DNA from: Fagopyrum homotropicum
Lineage: Eukaryota > Streptophyta > Magnoliopsida > Caryophyllales > Polygonaceae
DNA: 64,000 nt
Reading direction: 5' to 3'
Assembly: GCA_033239125.1 (NCBI GenBank)
Contig: BSWB01000003.1
Span: 37,277,001-37,341,000 of the forward strand
Shown: positions 35,388 to 47,300 of the stretch, piece after piece
How the letters are laid out: each line of letters begins with the position of its first letter
Position numbering within the stretch: the stretch's first letter is position 1
Notes under the pieces: generated by a model
What the model was told of the DNA's origin: nothing
Database searches by the model: none
The model's input: the letters and a program-made list of their open reading frames with translations, nothing else
Position numbers and translations under genes: made by a program

Positions 35388-36879
35388 TGATAGGTGATGG
35401 AATCACTATCATTTAGGATAGTTTTTAGAGTCTTTTTTATTGCATTTGTGTCGGTTTATGCTACTAACTTCTTGGTCCAGAAGAAGAAGACTAAAAGAAG
35501 TTAAGGAAGGAGTTATAAGCACTTAGGAGTGAAGATCGTTCACGAAGCAAAGCTTCTGTTGCCTAACCGCCCCAGCGGAGCCTTGTCACCGCCCCTGTGG
35601 TACCTTACTCCGGAGTGCTCCCTGCGTCTTCGCCAGCGCCAGCCATGAAGTGTGTCACCGCCCCTACGCCACTCCTTGGCACCCCTGTGGTGACTTGCCC
35701 TGATGAAGTGAAGACCAGCGCCCCTGCGCCTCTGCCTGCGCCTCAACCTGAGAGCTGGAAGATGAAGAGGTTGTGTCACCGCCCCTGCGTTGACATAGGG
35801 ACGCCCCGGCGGCTTGGCATCAGAAACAGCAGGAAGCTGAAGGGTCAGACGTTTGAAGAATATTAAAGATCCGCCTCTGCGGCCATGAAGAAGATCAAGC
35901 GTTTTTGCCTTCACCGCCCATGCGGAGCTGAAGGCCGCCCCTGCGGTTTAACGTCAGAAGCTTTACTCCGGCTGTTTACACCACCTTTATGGCATTAAAG
36001 GTGGCTGTTTTGGGCCGGCCATTTACTCATATTTAGTGTCTTTTGTAGTATAAATAGTCCTTGGTTGTTTGGTAGAATCATCCAACTTGTTATCCAACAA
36101 ATTATCCACTTTTTCCATTTAGATTATCTTGCTACCTTTGTAATGAGTTGCTAACTCCCTTGCTACATTGGGTTGGTTTGAAGCTGCATTGTTACTTGGG
36201 TTGTAAGTTCTTTTTAATATAAGTTTTCATTCGGTAATGCTTTGTGTTTCCTTGATCTCCATTGTCTAATTGCGTGTTTTACTATTACTTGAGATTGATC
36301 ACCTTAGGTTCTAAAGTGCATGCAAATAACTAGGATTAATAGGTTTCGGGTTCGGGTCTTTAATCTAGTAGTAAACTTTAAGTAATAACGGGTTGTAATT
36401 ACTTAAAGAAAAGGAACACAAATATAAAGATAAGTTTAACGGTTTTAATCTTTTCTTTATATCCCTTGGTCTTTGTTTAAAAGCTAACTTGTTATTTGTT
36501 CTTGTAGGTTTACGGAACACTAACCTGTTAAGTTGTGTTGATGCCGGTTGGCTCAGCACATATATATGATCGAGATGGGAGATTACTTGAAAACTTGTAA
36601 AAGGAACTCACCAAAGTAGCAATTGGATGCTTAGAACAACCTAGTGTAGATTCACCCATCATTGTCTTACTTGTCGCATTAATCGTTTTCATAAGTTTTT
36701 GTGCATCAATTAAATCAAACCCCCCCTTTGTTACTTGTTATTATAATCGATAATTGCATCTAATAAAACACCTTAACTCTCTTGGATTCGACCCTTACTT
36801 AACCACTATACTTGTTTTAGTGCTAAGTCGGGATTTACTTTTGATTGGGTATAGACGACCATAAAAATACCTTCAGTCA
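35388..36879 (+). repeat. 5' LTR of element C
   Basis: 1,492 bp from TGATAGG to AGTCA. It contains a GC-rich block (35562-35960) with repeated CGCCCCTGCGG-like hairpins, then a TATA box. It matches 62711-64000 with frequent differences. Confidence 0.92.
36049..36056 (+). promoter_or_regulatory. TATA box in the 5' LTR of C
   Basis: TATAAATA follows a conserved upstream block and sits centrally in the LTR, as expected for the U3 promoter. The same octamer occurs at 63405-63412 in the 3' LTR. Confidence 0.7.
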
Positions 36880-36884
36880 AATTT

Positions 36885-36902
36885 TGGCGCCGTTGCCGGG
36901 GA
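36885..36902 (+). promoter_or_regulatory. Primer binding site of C (tRNA-Asp)
   Basis: TGGCGCCGTTGCCGGGGA lies 5 nt after the LTR. Its first 16 nt are complementary to the 3' end of plant tRNA-Asp, the usual primer of Athila-type elements. Confidence 0.9.
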
Positions 36903-36949
36903 GTTTTAGTATTTTATTGTTATTATTGATTATTGGTTTGAACCATTTT

Positions 36950-38191
36950 ATGGTTCAAACCCGTGCTACTAACCACGATCTTGTTACTTTTGATCTAGAA
37001 ATTGAGAGGACGCACATCCGGCAACGAAGACATCAACAACTTCAACAAGAGATGGCTGACCGTACACTTGATCAACTCACGCAGCCCACCTTGGCTCAAA
37101 ACCCCCTTGCGGTCACTATACCGGCATTAGGAGAAGGAGTCAACTTTGAGCTCAAGCCGGGTCTCATCCACTTGCTTCCATCTTTCCATGGGCTAAGTGG
37201 TAAAGACCCCATCAAACACCTTGGAAAGTTTCATACCGTGTGTATGAGCATGAAGCCGGCCAACATTACCGAAGAACAAATCAAGATGAGGGCATTCGGC
37301 TTCACACTCAAAGATTCCGCGGATGATTGGTATTACCACCTTTCATCCGGGAGCATCGACACTTGGGAGAACCTTCACAAAGTGTTTTTGGAGAAATACT
37401 TCCCAGCCAAGAAGGCAAACAGCTTGAAGAAAGCTATAAGCAAAATCGAGCAAGAGGCGAACAAAACTCTCTATGAGTACTTCGAAAGGTTTGCACGCCT
37501 CCGATCCCGCTGTCCTTTCCACGGATATTCAACTCAAGATCTAGTCTTGTACTTGTACAATGGCTTGCTCGATAATGAAAGGAGGATCGTCGATGCGGCT
37601 TGCGGAGGTAATATTCTTAACTCTACTCCTGACTTTGCTTTGGAAAAGATACAGGAACTAGCGGAAGGTACTCGAAACTTTGGAAGGACCCCGTCCAAGA
37701 AAGGAGTTCATGCTGTGAGTTCCGGGAAGAGTGAGATCTCCACTGAGCTCGCGGAGCTAAAGGAAATGGTGAAGAGACTAACACTTATGGGAATCCCACA
37801 ACAGCTCAAAGCTTGTGGAGTATGTGCTGACCCATATCATCCAACAGACATGTGTCCACAAGTCCAGGATGACGATGCTGAGGTGAACGCAATGGGTTAT
37901 GGACAACCACAACAGCAAATGCCTAGGAACGATCCCTATGCACAAAACTTCATGCCAAACTGGCGTGACCAACAAAACTTTCATTGGAGGGATCAACAAA
38001 GCCAACAACAACAACCCCGTCAAAGTAAGTATGAATCAACTGGAGATATGTTGCAGGTTTTGACTAAACACTTTGCTACTCATGTCCAAACAACAGAATC
38101 CAGCATCAAGAACCTTGAAAAACAGGTTGGTCAAATGGCGGAAGCCATTTCAAGGACCGAATCAAGAATTTCCGGAGGATTTCCTTCCTAG
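36950..38191 (+). pseudogene. gag of element C
   Basis: The ATG at 36950 begins MVQTRATNHD, and 413 codons run to a TAG at 38189-38191. The retrotransposon gag domain (about residues 65-235) includes AFGFTLKDSADDWYYHL and FLEKYFPAKK. A CCHC zinc knuckle (CGVCADPYHPTDMC) follows at about 288-301. The C-terminus is Gln-rich. The frame stays open after the TAG into the protease region with family-like sequence. The TAG therefore appears to be a nonsense change of a Gln codon inside a longer polyprotein. Confidence 0.85.
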
Positions 38192-39312
38192 ACGTTTATA
38201 AGCCCCAAGGAGAATGTTAGTGTCCTAACATTAAGGAGTGGGAAGAAAATCCAACAAAAACCAGCAAAGAAATCACAAAGCAAACCTTCTGTCGATTTTA
38301 CCGCACCCATAGCCGCCCATGCGGTTGCAACTGCGCCTAGCACAGAGCAGACGTCGCCCATGCGGCTGGATGTCCCCGCCCCTGTGGTGACAACCCCTGA
38401 GCCGCCCTTGCGCATACAAGTTGACGCCCCTGCGGAAAACACAACAGAAGGTTATGCTGAGAGGGATTCTTACATCAGGCCTAACTTTCTGCCACTGTAC
38501 TTTGAGAAACCACCAACTCCTTTTCCTGAGGCTCTGAAGGAGAGAAGAATCATTGAGGACAAAGACCTCTTTGAGACTTTCTCCAAATGTGAGGTAAACA
38601 TTCCCCTCCTTAAGTTGGTGAAAAGTATTCCTAAGTATGCTCGTTTCTTGAAGGAACTTTGCACTATCAAGAGGAATCAGAAGCTGAAGGGGAAACAAAA
38701 AGTGCAAGTAAGTGAGCATGTGTCGGCTGTTTTCCAATGGAGAATGCCCAAGAAGTGCAGCGATCCGGACATGATAAGCATTCCTTGTGTTATAGGGGAA
38801 ACCCGCTTTGACAAAGCAATGCTTGATCTTGGTGCTTCTATCAATGTTTTACCATATTCGATTTAAAAATCACTTGGCCTTGGGCCATTAATGGAAACTA
38901 GGATTGTAGTACAACTTGCTGATAATTCTAATGTGTATCCAAAAGGGATAATTGAATATGTGTTAGTAATGGTAGACAACCTAATATTTCCTGCTGATTT
39001 CTTTGTAATGGATATGAAAAATGATTCACATGCTGCACCAATTCTATTAGGTAGGCCATTTCTGAAAACTGTTAGGACTAAAATTGATTATGTTAATGGA
39101 AAATTGACCATAGAGTTTGATGGAGAAGTAGTGGAATTTGACATCTATGATGCAATGAGATTTCCTAGTGATGATCATTCTTTATGTGCTATTGACGTTG
39201 TTGAACCTTTTGTGCAAGATGTTTTTGATAACTCTGATGTTGATGAATTGAAAAATGTGATTGAGCATGACACTGATGATTTCAAATCGGATTATGTATT
39301 ACATCCAGCATG
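38192..39312 (+). pseudogene. gag-protease linker and aspartic protease of C
   Basis: In frame with gag. A Pro/Ala-rich linker (38280-38450) contains several CGCCCCTGCGG-like motifs. A conserved block follows, then the protease active-site motif LDLGAS (about 38822-38839). A stop TAA at 38864-38866 interrupts just after the active site. The frame then continues through ILLGRPFLKT to about 39300, where a frameshift separates it from reverse transcriptase. Confidence 0.8.
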
Positions 39313-40961
39313 AAAGAGGTCCTAGCCCAATTAGATGGGCATAAAAGGCTACCTATCTCCAATTTGGCCATTGGGCCCACTTTACTAACCCCAAGCGAGA
39401 AGCTTGTTCCGTCTATAGTGCAGGCACCAGAAATAGAGTTGAAGGACCTTCCGTCACACCTCAAGTACGTTTTCCTTGGAGAACACAATACCTTGCCGGT
39501 GATCATCTCCAACAAGTTGACTACCGGTCAAGAAGAAAAGTTGGTGAAGGTACTAAAAGAGAACAAGATGGCCCTTGGATGGACCATTGTGGACATCAAA
39601 GGGATAAGCCCTTCCACTTGCATGCATAGGATCTTACTTGAGGATGAAGCCAAATCCTCTAGGCAACCGCAACGAAGGTTGAACCCGCCGATGATGAATG
39701 TGGTCAAAAAGGAAGTGTTGAAGCTCCTCCAAGCGGATATGATCTTCCCTATCTCGGATAGCACTTGGGTTAGTCCAACCCAAGTAGTTCCAACGAAAGG
39801 AGGCATTACCATGGTGGAAAATCAACATAAAGAGATGGTCCCGAGCAAAACACAAACAGGATGGAGAGTTTGCTTTGACTACCGCAAGCTCAACAAGGTA
39901 ACGCGAAACAACCATTTCCCATTACGTTTTATTGATCAAATGTTGGAACGTCTTGCAGGTCATCAGTACTACTGTTTCCTTGATGGATATTCGGGCTATT
40001 TCCAAATAGCCATCGCACCAGAAGATCAAGAAAAGATGACGTTCACTTGCCCATTTGGAACTTTTGCATACCGCAGAATGCCATTTGGACTTTGCAACGC
40101 ACCCGACACTTTCTAACGGTGCATGATAAGTATTGTCTCCGAATACATAGAAAATTTCATTGAAGTCTTCATGGATGATTTTACCGTCCATGGAGACAGT
40201 TTTGACGCATGTTTGGGACATTTGAAACTTGTTCTTGAAAAATGTGTTGAAACCAATTTGGTTCTTAATTGGGAAAAATGTCATTTCATGGTCGAACAAG
40301 GAATTCTGCTAGGACATGTAATATCCTCAAAAGGGATAGAGGTAGATAGGGCAAAGGTTGATGTAATTCAAAATTTACCTTATCCTACTAATGTTCGGGA
40401 AATCCGATCTTTTCTTGGTCATGCAGGTTTCTACCGACGTTTCATCAAAGATTTTTCAAAGATCTCGACACCCCTATGTGAATTGCTCAAGAAAGACGTC
40501 ACCTTCATAGTGGATGAGAATGGGAAGAAAGCTTTCGACACTTTGAAGGCATGCCTTACCACCGCACCAATCATCCGTTTCCCGGATTGGGAGAAACCTT
40601 TTGAAATCATGTGTGACGCCAGTGATTATGCCATTGGAGCCGTCTTAGGATAGAAAAACGGACGGGCTTCTCATGTGATCCACTATGCGTCTATGACACT
40701 CAATGGAGCGCAAAGGAATTACTCCACCACCGAGAAGGAAATGTTGGCGGTGGTTTTTGCCCTTGAGAAATTCAGGCAGTACCTACTTGGGGTAAAGGTA
40801 ATTATCTTCACTGACCATGCAGCTCTTAGGTACCTCATGGCGAAGAAGGAAGCAAAGCCACGATTGATTCGATGGGTGCTCCTTCTAAGTGAGTTTAACC
40901 TAGAGATAAGGGACAAGAAGGGGGCTGAGAACCTGGTGGCCGATCATTTGAGCAGACTAGT
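39310..40961 (+). pseudogene. Reverse transcriptase and RNase H of C
   Basis: One frame with two stops (TAA at 40117 and TAG at 40651), both in positions where the family has Gln. Reverse transcriptase motifs include WVSPTQVVPTKGG, CFDYRKLN, FLDGYSGYFQ and the catalytic FMDD box (about 40171-40182). RNase H shows MCDASD, TDHAALRYL and ADHLSRL at its end. Element A is inserted three codons later. Confidence 0.88.
40957..40961 (+). repeat. Left target duplication of element A
   Basis: CTAGT, repeated at 52105-52109. It falls in the RNase H-integrase linker of C. Confidence 0.93.
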
Positions 40962-41418
40962 TGTTACGCTAGGAAATAGCACAAAAAGCTTTACATTTAT
41001 AAACTCGAACTAAAATCCTAAACTACCTAGCGAAACCCGCAGTGTACGGATCGTTATGTAGAAAGGTAAGTATTCCGAGGTCGAACTCAAAGACTAAGGT
41101 GAAATCGAGTCAAGCAATGATCAAAGATAGTGTAAATCTAGGCTAAGACAAGATGAGGAACAAAGAAAATGGGAAACTCAATGTTTTTGTTGGTTTTTAT
41201 GGTGATCAAGCAAGGATCATAACTCATGCAAAGCAATAAATCAAACTAAACCAAAAATCAGCACAAATAAACGAATCAAACGAGATATTGATCAAGGAAA
41301 AAGAGAGACGGATTCTAGGGGTCGGAAATTCCGGTTATGGCATAGAACTCAAGTTATCTATTCATACTTTGGATTGATTTTGATATGTTGGGATTAGGTG
41401 TTTCTAAATTGGGAGCAA

Positions 41419-41683
41419 TTACCGGGTGAGTCTCATGATCCAACTAATCCACACCTAAGGTCTTATTACCGGGTAAGTCTCTAAGAACCTAAGGTTAGGA
41501 ATTTTCTCACAAACCGGGATTGTCAATTAGGGATCTAACCTATCCTTACCGGGTAAGTCTTGGAGAGGGAAGTCTTAAATCAACATTCCTAGCACATCTA
41601 ATCCAATGGCGACTTGTTAGGTTCACCACTACCTAAGATTTCGCTATTTTAGATTCTAAGGGAAAGGATTACCGGGTAAGTCT
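41419..41683. repeat. Four spaced copies of TTACCGGGTAAGTCT in A's LTR
   Basis: Copies at 41419-41433 (one change), 41466-41480, 41546-41560 and 41669-41683. Equivalent copies in the other LTR lie at 50739-51003. The core TTACCGGGTAA is almost a perfect palindrome, so it could bind a dimeric protein or form a small hairpin. Confidence 0.9.
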
Positions 41684-42341
41684 CTCCTAACACTTAGTCA
41701 CTACACTAGGATACCCTAGAGTAGGTTAAACTCAGCAAAAACTTAGGGTTTCAACAATTTTATGAATCTAAGGTAAGATCCTTCGAACCAGGAAAAATCA
41801 CGGTTTGTTCTTCAGAAACCACGACCGTGGTTCTTCAAGAACTACCCGTGATTTCTAACAGCAGCTACGTTCATGAACTAAAATCATCCAAAAGTAAATC
41901 TAAGTCCGTCCTATCATAGATCTAGCCATAACCATCCTTTCTTTATCCTAGAATCACATCAAATTAGCCTACAACATTCATAATGGGAATCAAAGCAAAC
42001 AAATATAGAATCACAAACTCCATTGCAAGAAAATGAAAGAAGAAGATGAACAAATGAACTTCAAATACAATCCAAATCTGAAGATGAAATTAGAACGACT
42101 TACAATCCTTCTAAAAGAAGGTTCAAGAGTTCATAAATCCCTAGCAATAAACCCGAATTACAAGAACTAAGTGTGTCTTCTCTTCTCTTCTTCAATGGCT
42201 CCTTCCTTCTTCTTCTTGCACTTTCCTTCCTAGAAAAATCCTTCTTCTTGGAATATATTTTGTTCAAGGAATGGATAATGTGTGAACTCTCTCAAACTAC
42301 TCCAATCCCCAGCTGCCCCCAAACAACCCATCTTTGGACCA

Positions 42342-42349
42342 CTTTTATA
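42342..42349 (-). promoter_or_regulatory. TATA box in A's LTR
   Basis: Read on the minus strand the sequence is TATAAAAG. The same box occurs at 51661-51668 in the other LTR, where it would drive genomic RNA synthesis. Confidence 0.55.
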
Positions 42350-42785
42350 ACAAATTCTTCATGAGCTGGCCATGAGAGTCGTGGCACAGCTGTCACGAGA
42401 ATCTGGCAAAATCCACGGTCATTTCCACGGCCGTGGTTCTTCAGGAACCCGTGATTCTATGCAGAAAGTTCGCCTTAGATCATTGAGCTGTGGTTTGGTG
42501 CATGACTAGAGTTGGCAAGGTTCCATTAGTCCTCCTAGCTCTTTGTTTGTATGTTATAATGAGTCGGAGGATGTGTCATCTAAATGAACGATCCCTTGAC
42601 GCATCGTTTTAGCTCTAAACTTCCCGAAATACCTACAAAACGCACACAAGTCCGTGTAGACGTCTATCTCGACAAAATACATGTTTTAAGTGCAAAACGT
42701 ATTGGACTAGTGCTAGATCATGCATGATTGAGCGGGAATTCTATCTAAAAGTTACCCTAAAACTATGCTATAAATCGTGTTATCA

Positions 42786-42804
42786 AAATACCCCATACTT
42801 AAGG
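42786..42804 (-). promoter_or_regulatory. Polypurine tract of element A
   Basis: On the minus strand AAGTATGGGGTATTTT abuts the 3' LTR (TGATAAC). This is the expected plus-strand primer position. Confidence 0.8.
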
Positions 42805-43950
42805 TTTGCTCGTCCCCGAGCAAATTCCCAACTATAGACTAAGAGATGACATGATTTATGTATGCAGAAAAGTGCAAAAATCTTTTTGGGTTTTGTGCTT
42901 CTACTATTGGATCACCTTCATAGTCATGATCAATGGCAATTTGATAAGCAATTATGTATCAAACAATAAGGGCATGGAAAGACAATTGTACTTAACTCAA
43001 AAGCATGCATGAGATGGGAGGACGAAGATGTCAAGAAGATCAAGAGTCCATCCAATCTAGATTACTAAGTCTTACAAACATGCAAGTAGGTCATAAGGGC
43101 TTGTGACATAAAAGGCTAAGAAACGTTTCAATTGGGGAGGGGAATTTTCTAGGTATGTGATGCTAATCCGGGAATGGAACTAACTTCACTTCCTTGTCCT
43201 CGATCAACTTCCCCCAAGTGTATATTTTTCCCTATCTTGCTTTCTTTTTCTTTTTCTTTGAATCATTTTTTTGAGACAATGGCATTGGTGTACAATAGCC
43301 GAAACCTTGGTGATTAGCCATCCTCGGGCTTTTTCTCGTTTTCGAGGTGCATCCACACCGGGCACACATACCAAAGCTCGTTAGGGCTATTAGTTTATTT
43401 GACTTTGGCAAGGCACCAACACCCGATTATGTGAAGTGTACCGAGTTACTTATCATTTAAACCAACGCCCCCAAACCTATTTTGGCTACACTTTTACACA
43501 TTCAAACACACTAGCATGCTCCTATTCCCGGATGGGTTTAAAGAAGGTTGAATTTATATCAATTGAGGTGCTCAAGCAATCATGATCAAGATGAGAAGTA
43601 GAGAAAGATGAAATGCCTTATTCATTCCTAGATGGTATGCAAGAACTATCGTGTAATTTCGACTTTCAATACTCAATCCATTCTAGGCAATCATCATGAT
43701 CTCAAGTCATTCATGGAATTCAAGAGAAGTAGTTCAAGTCCACATATGCATTATTAATCCAACACATAAGGCCATTCATAGCCAATCACAAGACAAGTTT
43801 CATCATTAGGATCATATCCAAGCCTAGAAAGCACTAAATTTTTTTAAATTTTCTGATTTTTATGGGATTTTCGTTTTAAATTTGTACAATGCAAGACATG
43901 TGCAAAATATTAACCTATCCTAGATGCTCATCATGCAAAGGATCATGCAA

Positions 43951-43989
43951 ACCCCACCCCATACTTAGAAACACATTGTCCCCAATGTG
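43951..43989 (-). promoter_or_regulatory. Hairpin plus internal polypurine tract of A
   Basis: On the minus strand, CACATTG-GGGA-CAATGTG (43989-43972, perfect 7-bp stem, 4-nt loop) is followed 5 nt later by AAGTATGGGGTGGGGT (43966-43951). Equivalents exist in B and C. Confidence 0.8.
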
Positions 43990-44336
43990 GTATTCAAGTA
44001 AAGAGAGTGAAAGAAGGTTCTCACAATGTAAAAGCATTTGCTATGGTATTTGGGAATTCTCAAGTGACTTGATGTTGGATGATCCTATCAACCATGGTAG
44101 AGAGCTCTCAAACATCCTTTAAAGCCTCGGGATCCGCGCTAGGCACCGCTAGCCGTCTAAATCCCGCGTCCGCTCCACCCATAATTGGTGAGGGGTTCAT
44201 CACCATCATTCACATGTCAAAAAAGGCTTCCAATGCCACTAATGCTTCTAGCTCACACGAAAGTAGACAAAACACACACAAAGCACACAAAAACAGAAAA
44301 ATCTAAGTAAAAATAAAAAGGGAAAAATGTTACCAA

Positions 44337-44350
44337 TGGGTTGCCTCCCA
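44337..44350 (-). promoter_or_regulatory. Post-pol hairpin of A
   Basis: On the minus strand, TGGG-AGGCAA-CCCA follows AAGAAGCGCTTGG, 47 nt downstream of the gag-pol stop. The loop AGGCAA is identical in B and C. Confidence 0.75.
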
Positions 44351-44396
44351 CCAAGCGCTTCTTTAAGGTCATTAGCTTGACCAAACTCGGGAGCGT

Positions 44397-47300
44397 CTAT
44401 TCGAGGTGAAGCGGGGCAATCATGTCTACCTGAGCTCCCGGAATATACTTCTTCAAGCGATGCCCATTCACCTTGAAATTTCCACAATGCTCCCCTCCTA
44501 TTTCAATAGCTCCATGGGGAAAGATCTTCTTCACCACATATGGCCCGGTCCATCTTGACTTGAGCTTTCCGGGAAAGAGCCTTAGCCTCGAGTTGAAGAG
44601 AAGGACAAGATCTCCTTCACTCAACTCCTTTGGGACAATCCTCTTGTCATGCCATCTCTTGGTTCTCTCCTTGTAGATCCGGGCATTCTCATAGGCTTCC
44701 AACCGGAGCTCCTCAAGGGCATTGATATCAAGCAATCTCTTCTCTCCCGCCTCCTTGAGATCAAAATTCAGCCACTTAATGGCCCAATAAGCTCTATGCT
44801 CCATTTCCACCGGAAGATGGCAAGACTTGCCATAGACCAACTTGTAGGGAGTGGTACCGATAGGTGTCTTGAAGGCGGTTCTATATGCCCATAGTGCGTC
44901 ATCGAGCTTCATAGCCCAATCTTTCCTTGTTCTAGACACCGTTTTCTCTAGGATGGCCTTTATCTCTCGGTTGGAGATCTCCACTTGACCACTAGTTTGG
45001 GGGTGGTAAGGTGTTGCCACCTTATGAGTCACCCCATACTTAGCCAAAAGTGCTCCAAAATTCCTATTTGTGAAGTGCTTCCCTCCATCACTAATGATCA
45101 CTCTTGGTGTTCCAAACCTAGGGAAGATCACTCGGTTGAAGAACCGCACCACCACCTTGACATCATTTGTAGGAGAGGCGATGACCTCTACCCATCTTGA
45201 CACATAGTCCACCGCCAATAGGATGTAGAGATTTCCACATGAAGAAGGGAATGGTCCCATGAAGTCTACACCCCACACATCAAAAATCTCGACTTCTTGG
45301 ATGTTATTCAAGGGCATTTCATTCCTTCTTGAAATATTTCCCGTCCTTTGGCAAGCATCACATGCCGCTACAAAACCTTGCACATCTCTAAACAAGTTAG
45401 GCCAATAAAAACCGGATTGCAATACCTTGGCACACGTTTTGTGTGAGCTAGCATGGCCTCCACATGGTAAGGAGTGACAATGCCGGATCACACTTTCCAC
45501 TTCATCTTCCGGTATGCATCTCCTAAGCACCCCGTCCGGGTCTCTCTTGAATAGAAGAGGCTCACTCCAATAGTAATGCCTTACATCGTTGAAAAACTTT
45601 TTCCTTTGTGCATATGTTAATCCGGGAGGCACTTCCTCACACACCAAGTAGTTCACAATGTCGGCATACCATGGCTCACTTCCTCTAGCCACGTGGGACA
45701 AGCATTCTTCCATCATTTGCAATTGTTCGTCCCGGAATGAATCATCTATCGGGATGTTGTCTTTCCCAAGCTCCAATGGTGGGAGTCTACTAAGGTGATC
45801 CGCCACGGAGTTCTCGGATCCCTTCTTATCTCGTATCTCCAAATCAAACTCTTGAAGAAGAAGGATCCACCGAATCAACCTTGGTTTGGCATCCTTCTTT
45901 GTAAGTAGATAACGGATCGCCGCATGATCAGTATAAACTATGACCTTCGCTCCAACAAGGTATGAGCGGAATTTCTCAAATGCATACACCACCGCTAACA
46001 ACTCCTTCTCGGTAGTAGCATAATTGAGTTGGGCATCATCTAACGTCTTGCTAGCATAGTAAATAGCATGAGTACGCCCTTCTTTCCTTTGCCCCAAAAC
46101 GGCCCCAACGGCCACATCACTTGCATCGCACATGATCTCAAATGGTAGACTCCAATCCGGAGGTTGCATGATAGGTGCGGAGATCAAGGCGTTCTTCAAC
46201 CTACAAAACGCTTCAAGACAATCTTTGGAAAAGACAAAATCAACATCTTTCGTTAGTAGGTTAGTGAGAGGCTTAGAAATTTTAGAGAACTCTTGAATGA
46301 ACCTCCGGTAGAAACCGGCATGCCCTAAAAAACTCCTTACCCCCTTCACCGAGGTAGGTGGTGGCAACTTCTCTATCGTTTCAATCTTAGCCCTATCAAC
46401 CTCAATGCCACGGTTAGACACCAAGTGTCCTAACACAATACCTTCACTTACCATGAAGTGGCATTTTTCCCAATTTAAGACAAGATTTGTCTCTTCACAT
46501 CTTTGCAACACTAATGACAAATTAGCCAAGTAATCATCGAAAGAAGAACCATAAACAGAGAAATCATCCATGAACACTTCTATGATATTTTCTATGTATT
46601 CCGAAAAGATGGCCATCATACACCTTTGAAAGGTGGCGGGTGCATTACACAACCCAAATGGCATTCTCCTATATGCAAAGGTACCCCATGGACATGTAAA
46701 AGTTGTTTTCTCTTGGTCATCGGGGTGGATAGGGATTTGAAAGAATCCACTATATCCATCTAAATAGCAAAAATGAGAGTGTTGAGCTAACCTTTCTAGC
46801 ATTTGGTCAATGAAGGGGAGAGGGAAATGATCTTTCCTGGAGGCCATGTTTAACTTCCTATAATCTATGCACATCCTCCATCCCGTGACCGTCCTAGTTG
46901 GTATTAGTTCATTATTCTCATTAGTTACTACCGTCATTCCACCTTTCTTAGGTACTACATGAACGGGACTAACCCACTTACTATCCGAGATAGGGTAGAT
47001 AATCCCCGCATCTAGCAACTTAATGATTTCCTTTTTGACCACCTCTTTCATTATAGGATTCAATCTTCTTTGATGTTCTATAGAGGGTTTGTGGTTATCT
47101 TCCATCATTATCTTATGCATGCACAAAGATGGCTTAATGCCAACCAAATCATCAATAGTGTATCCAATGGCTTTCCTATGCAATCTTAGTTCATGCAGCA
47201 ATTTAGCAAGTTCATCATCACTCAAGCATGCATTAACAATCACAGGATATGTAGAATTATCACCAAGGAATGCATACTTTAAATGAGAGGGGAGGGGTTT

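Larger units (their letters stand above)
40962..42785 (-). repeat. 3' LTR of element A
   Basis: 1,824 bp, on the + strand from TGTTACG to GTTATCA. It holds four copies of a TTACCGGGTAAGTCT-like motif and CACGGCCGTGG palindromes. Confidence 0.95.
42805..44396 (-). other. 3' non-coding region of element A
   Basis: 1.6 kb between the gag-pol stop and the polypurine tract, without a supported ORF. It is recognisably related to 55098-56740 of element B. It contains a post-pol hairpin (44337-44350), an internal polypurine tract and the hairpin at 43972-43989. Confidence 0.7.

Noticed and set aside
35540..35914. Arg/Gly-rich ORFs in the LTRs of C (also 62886-63197)
   Set aside because: They result from the GC-rich repeated motif, are not conserved between the two LTRs and lie in U3.
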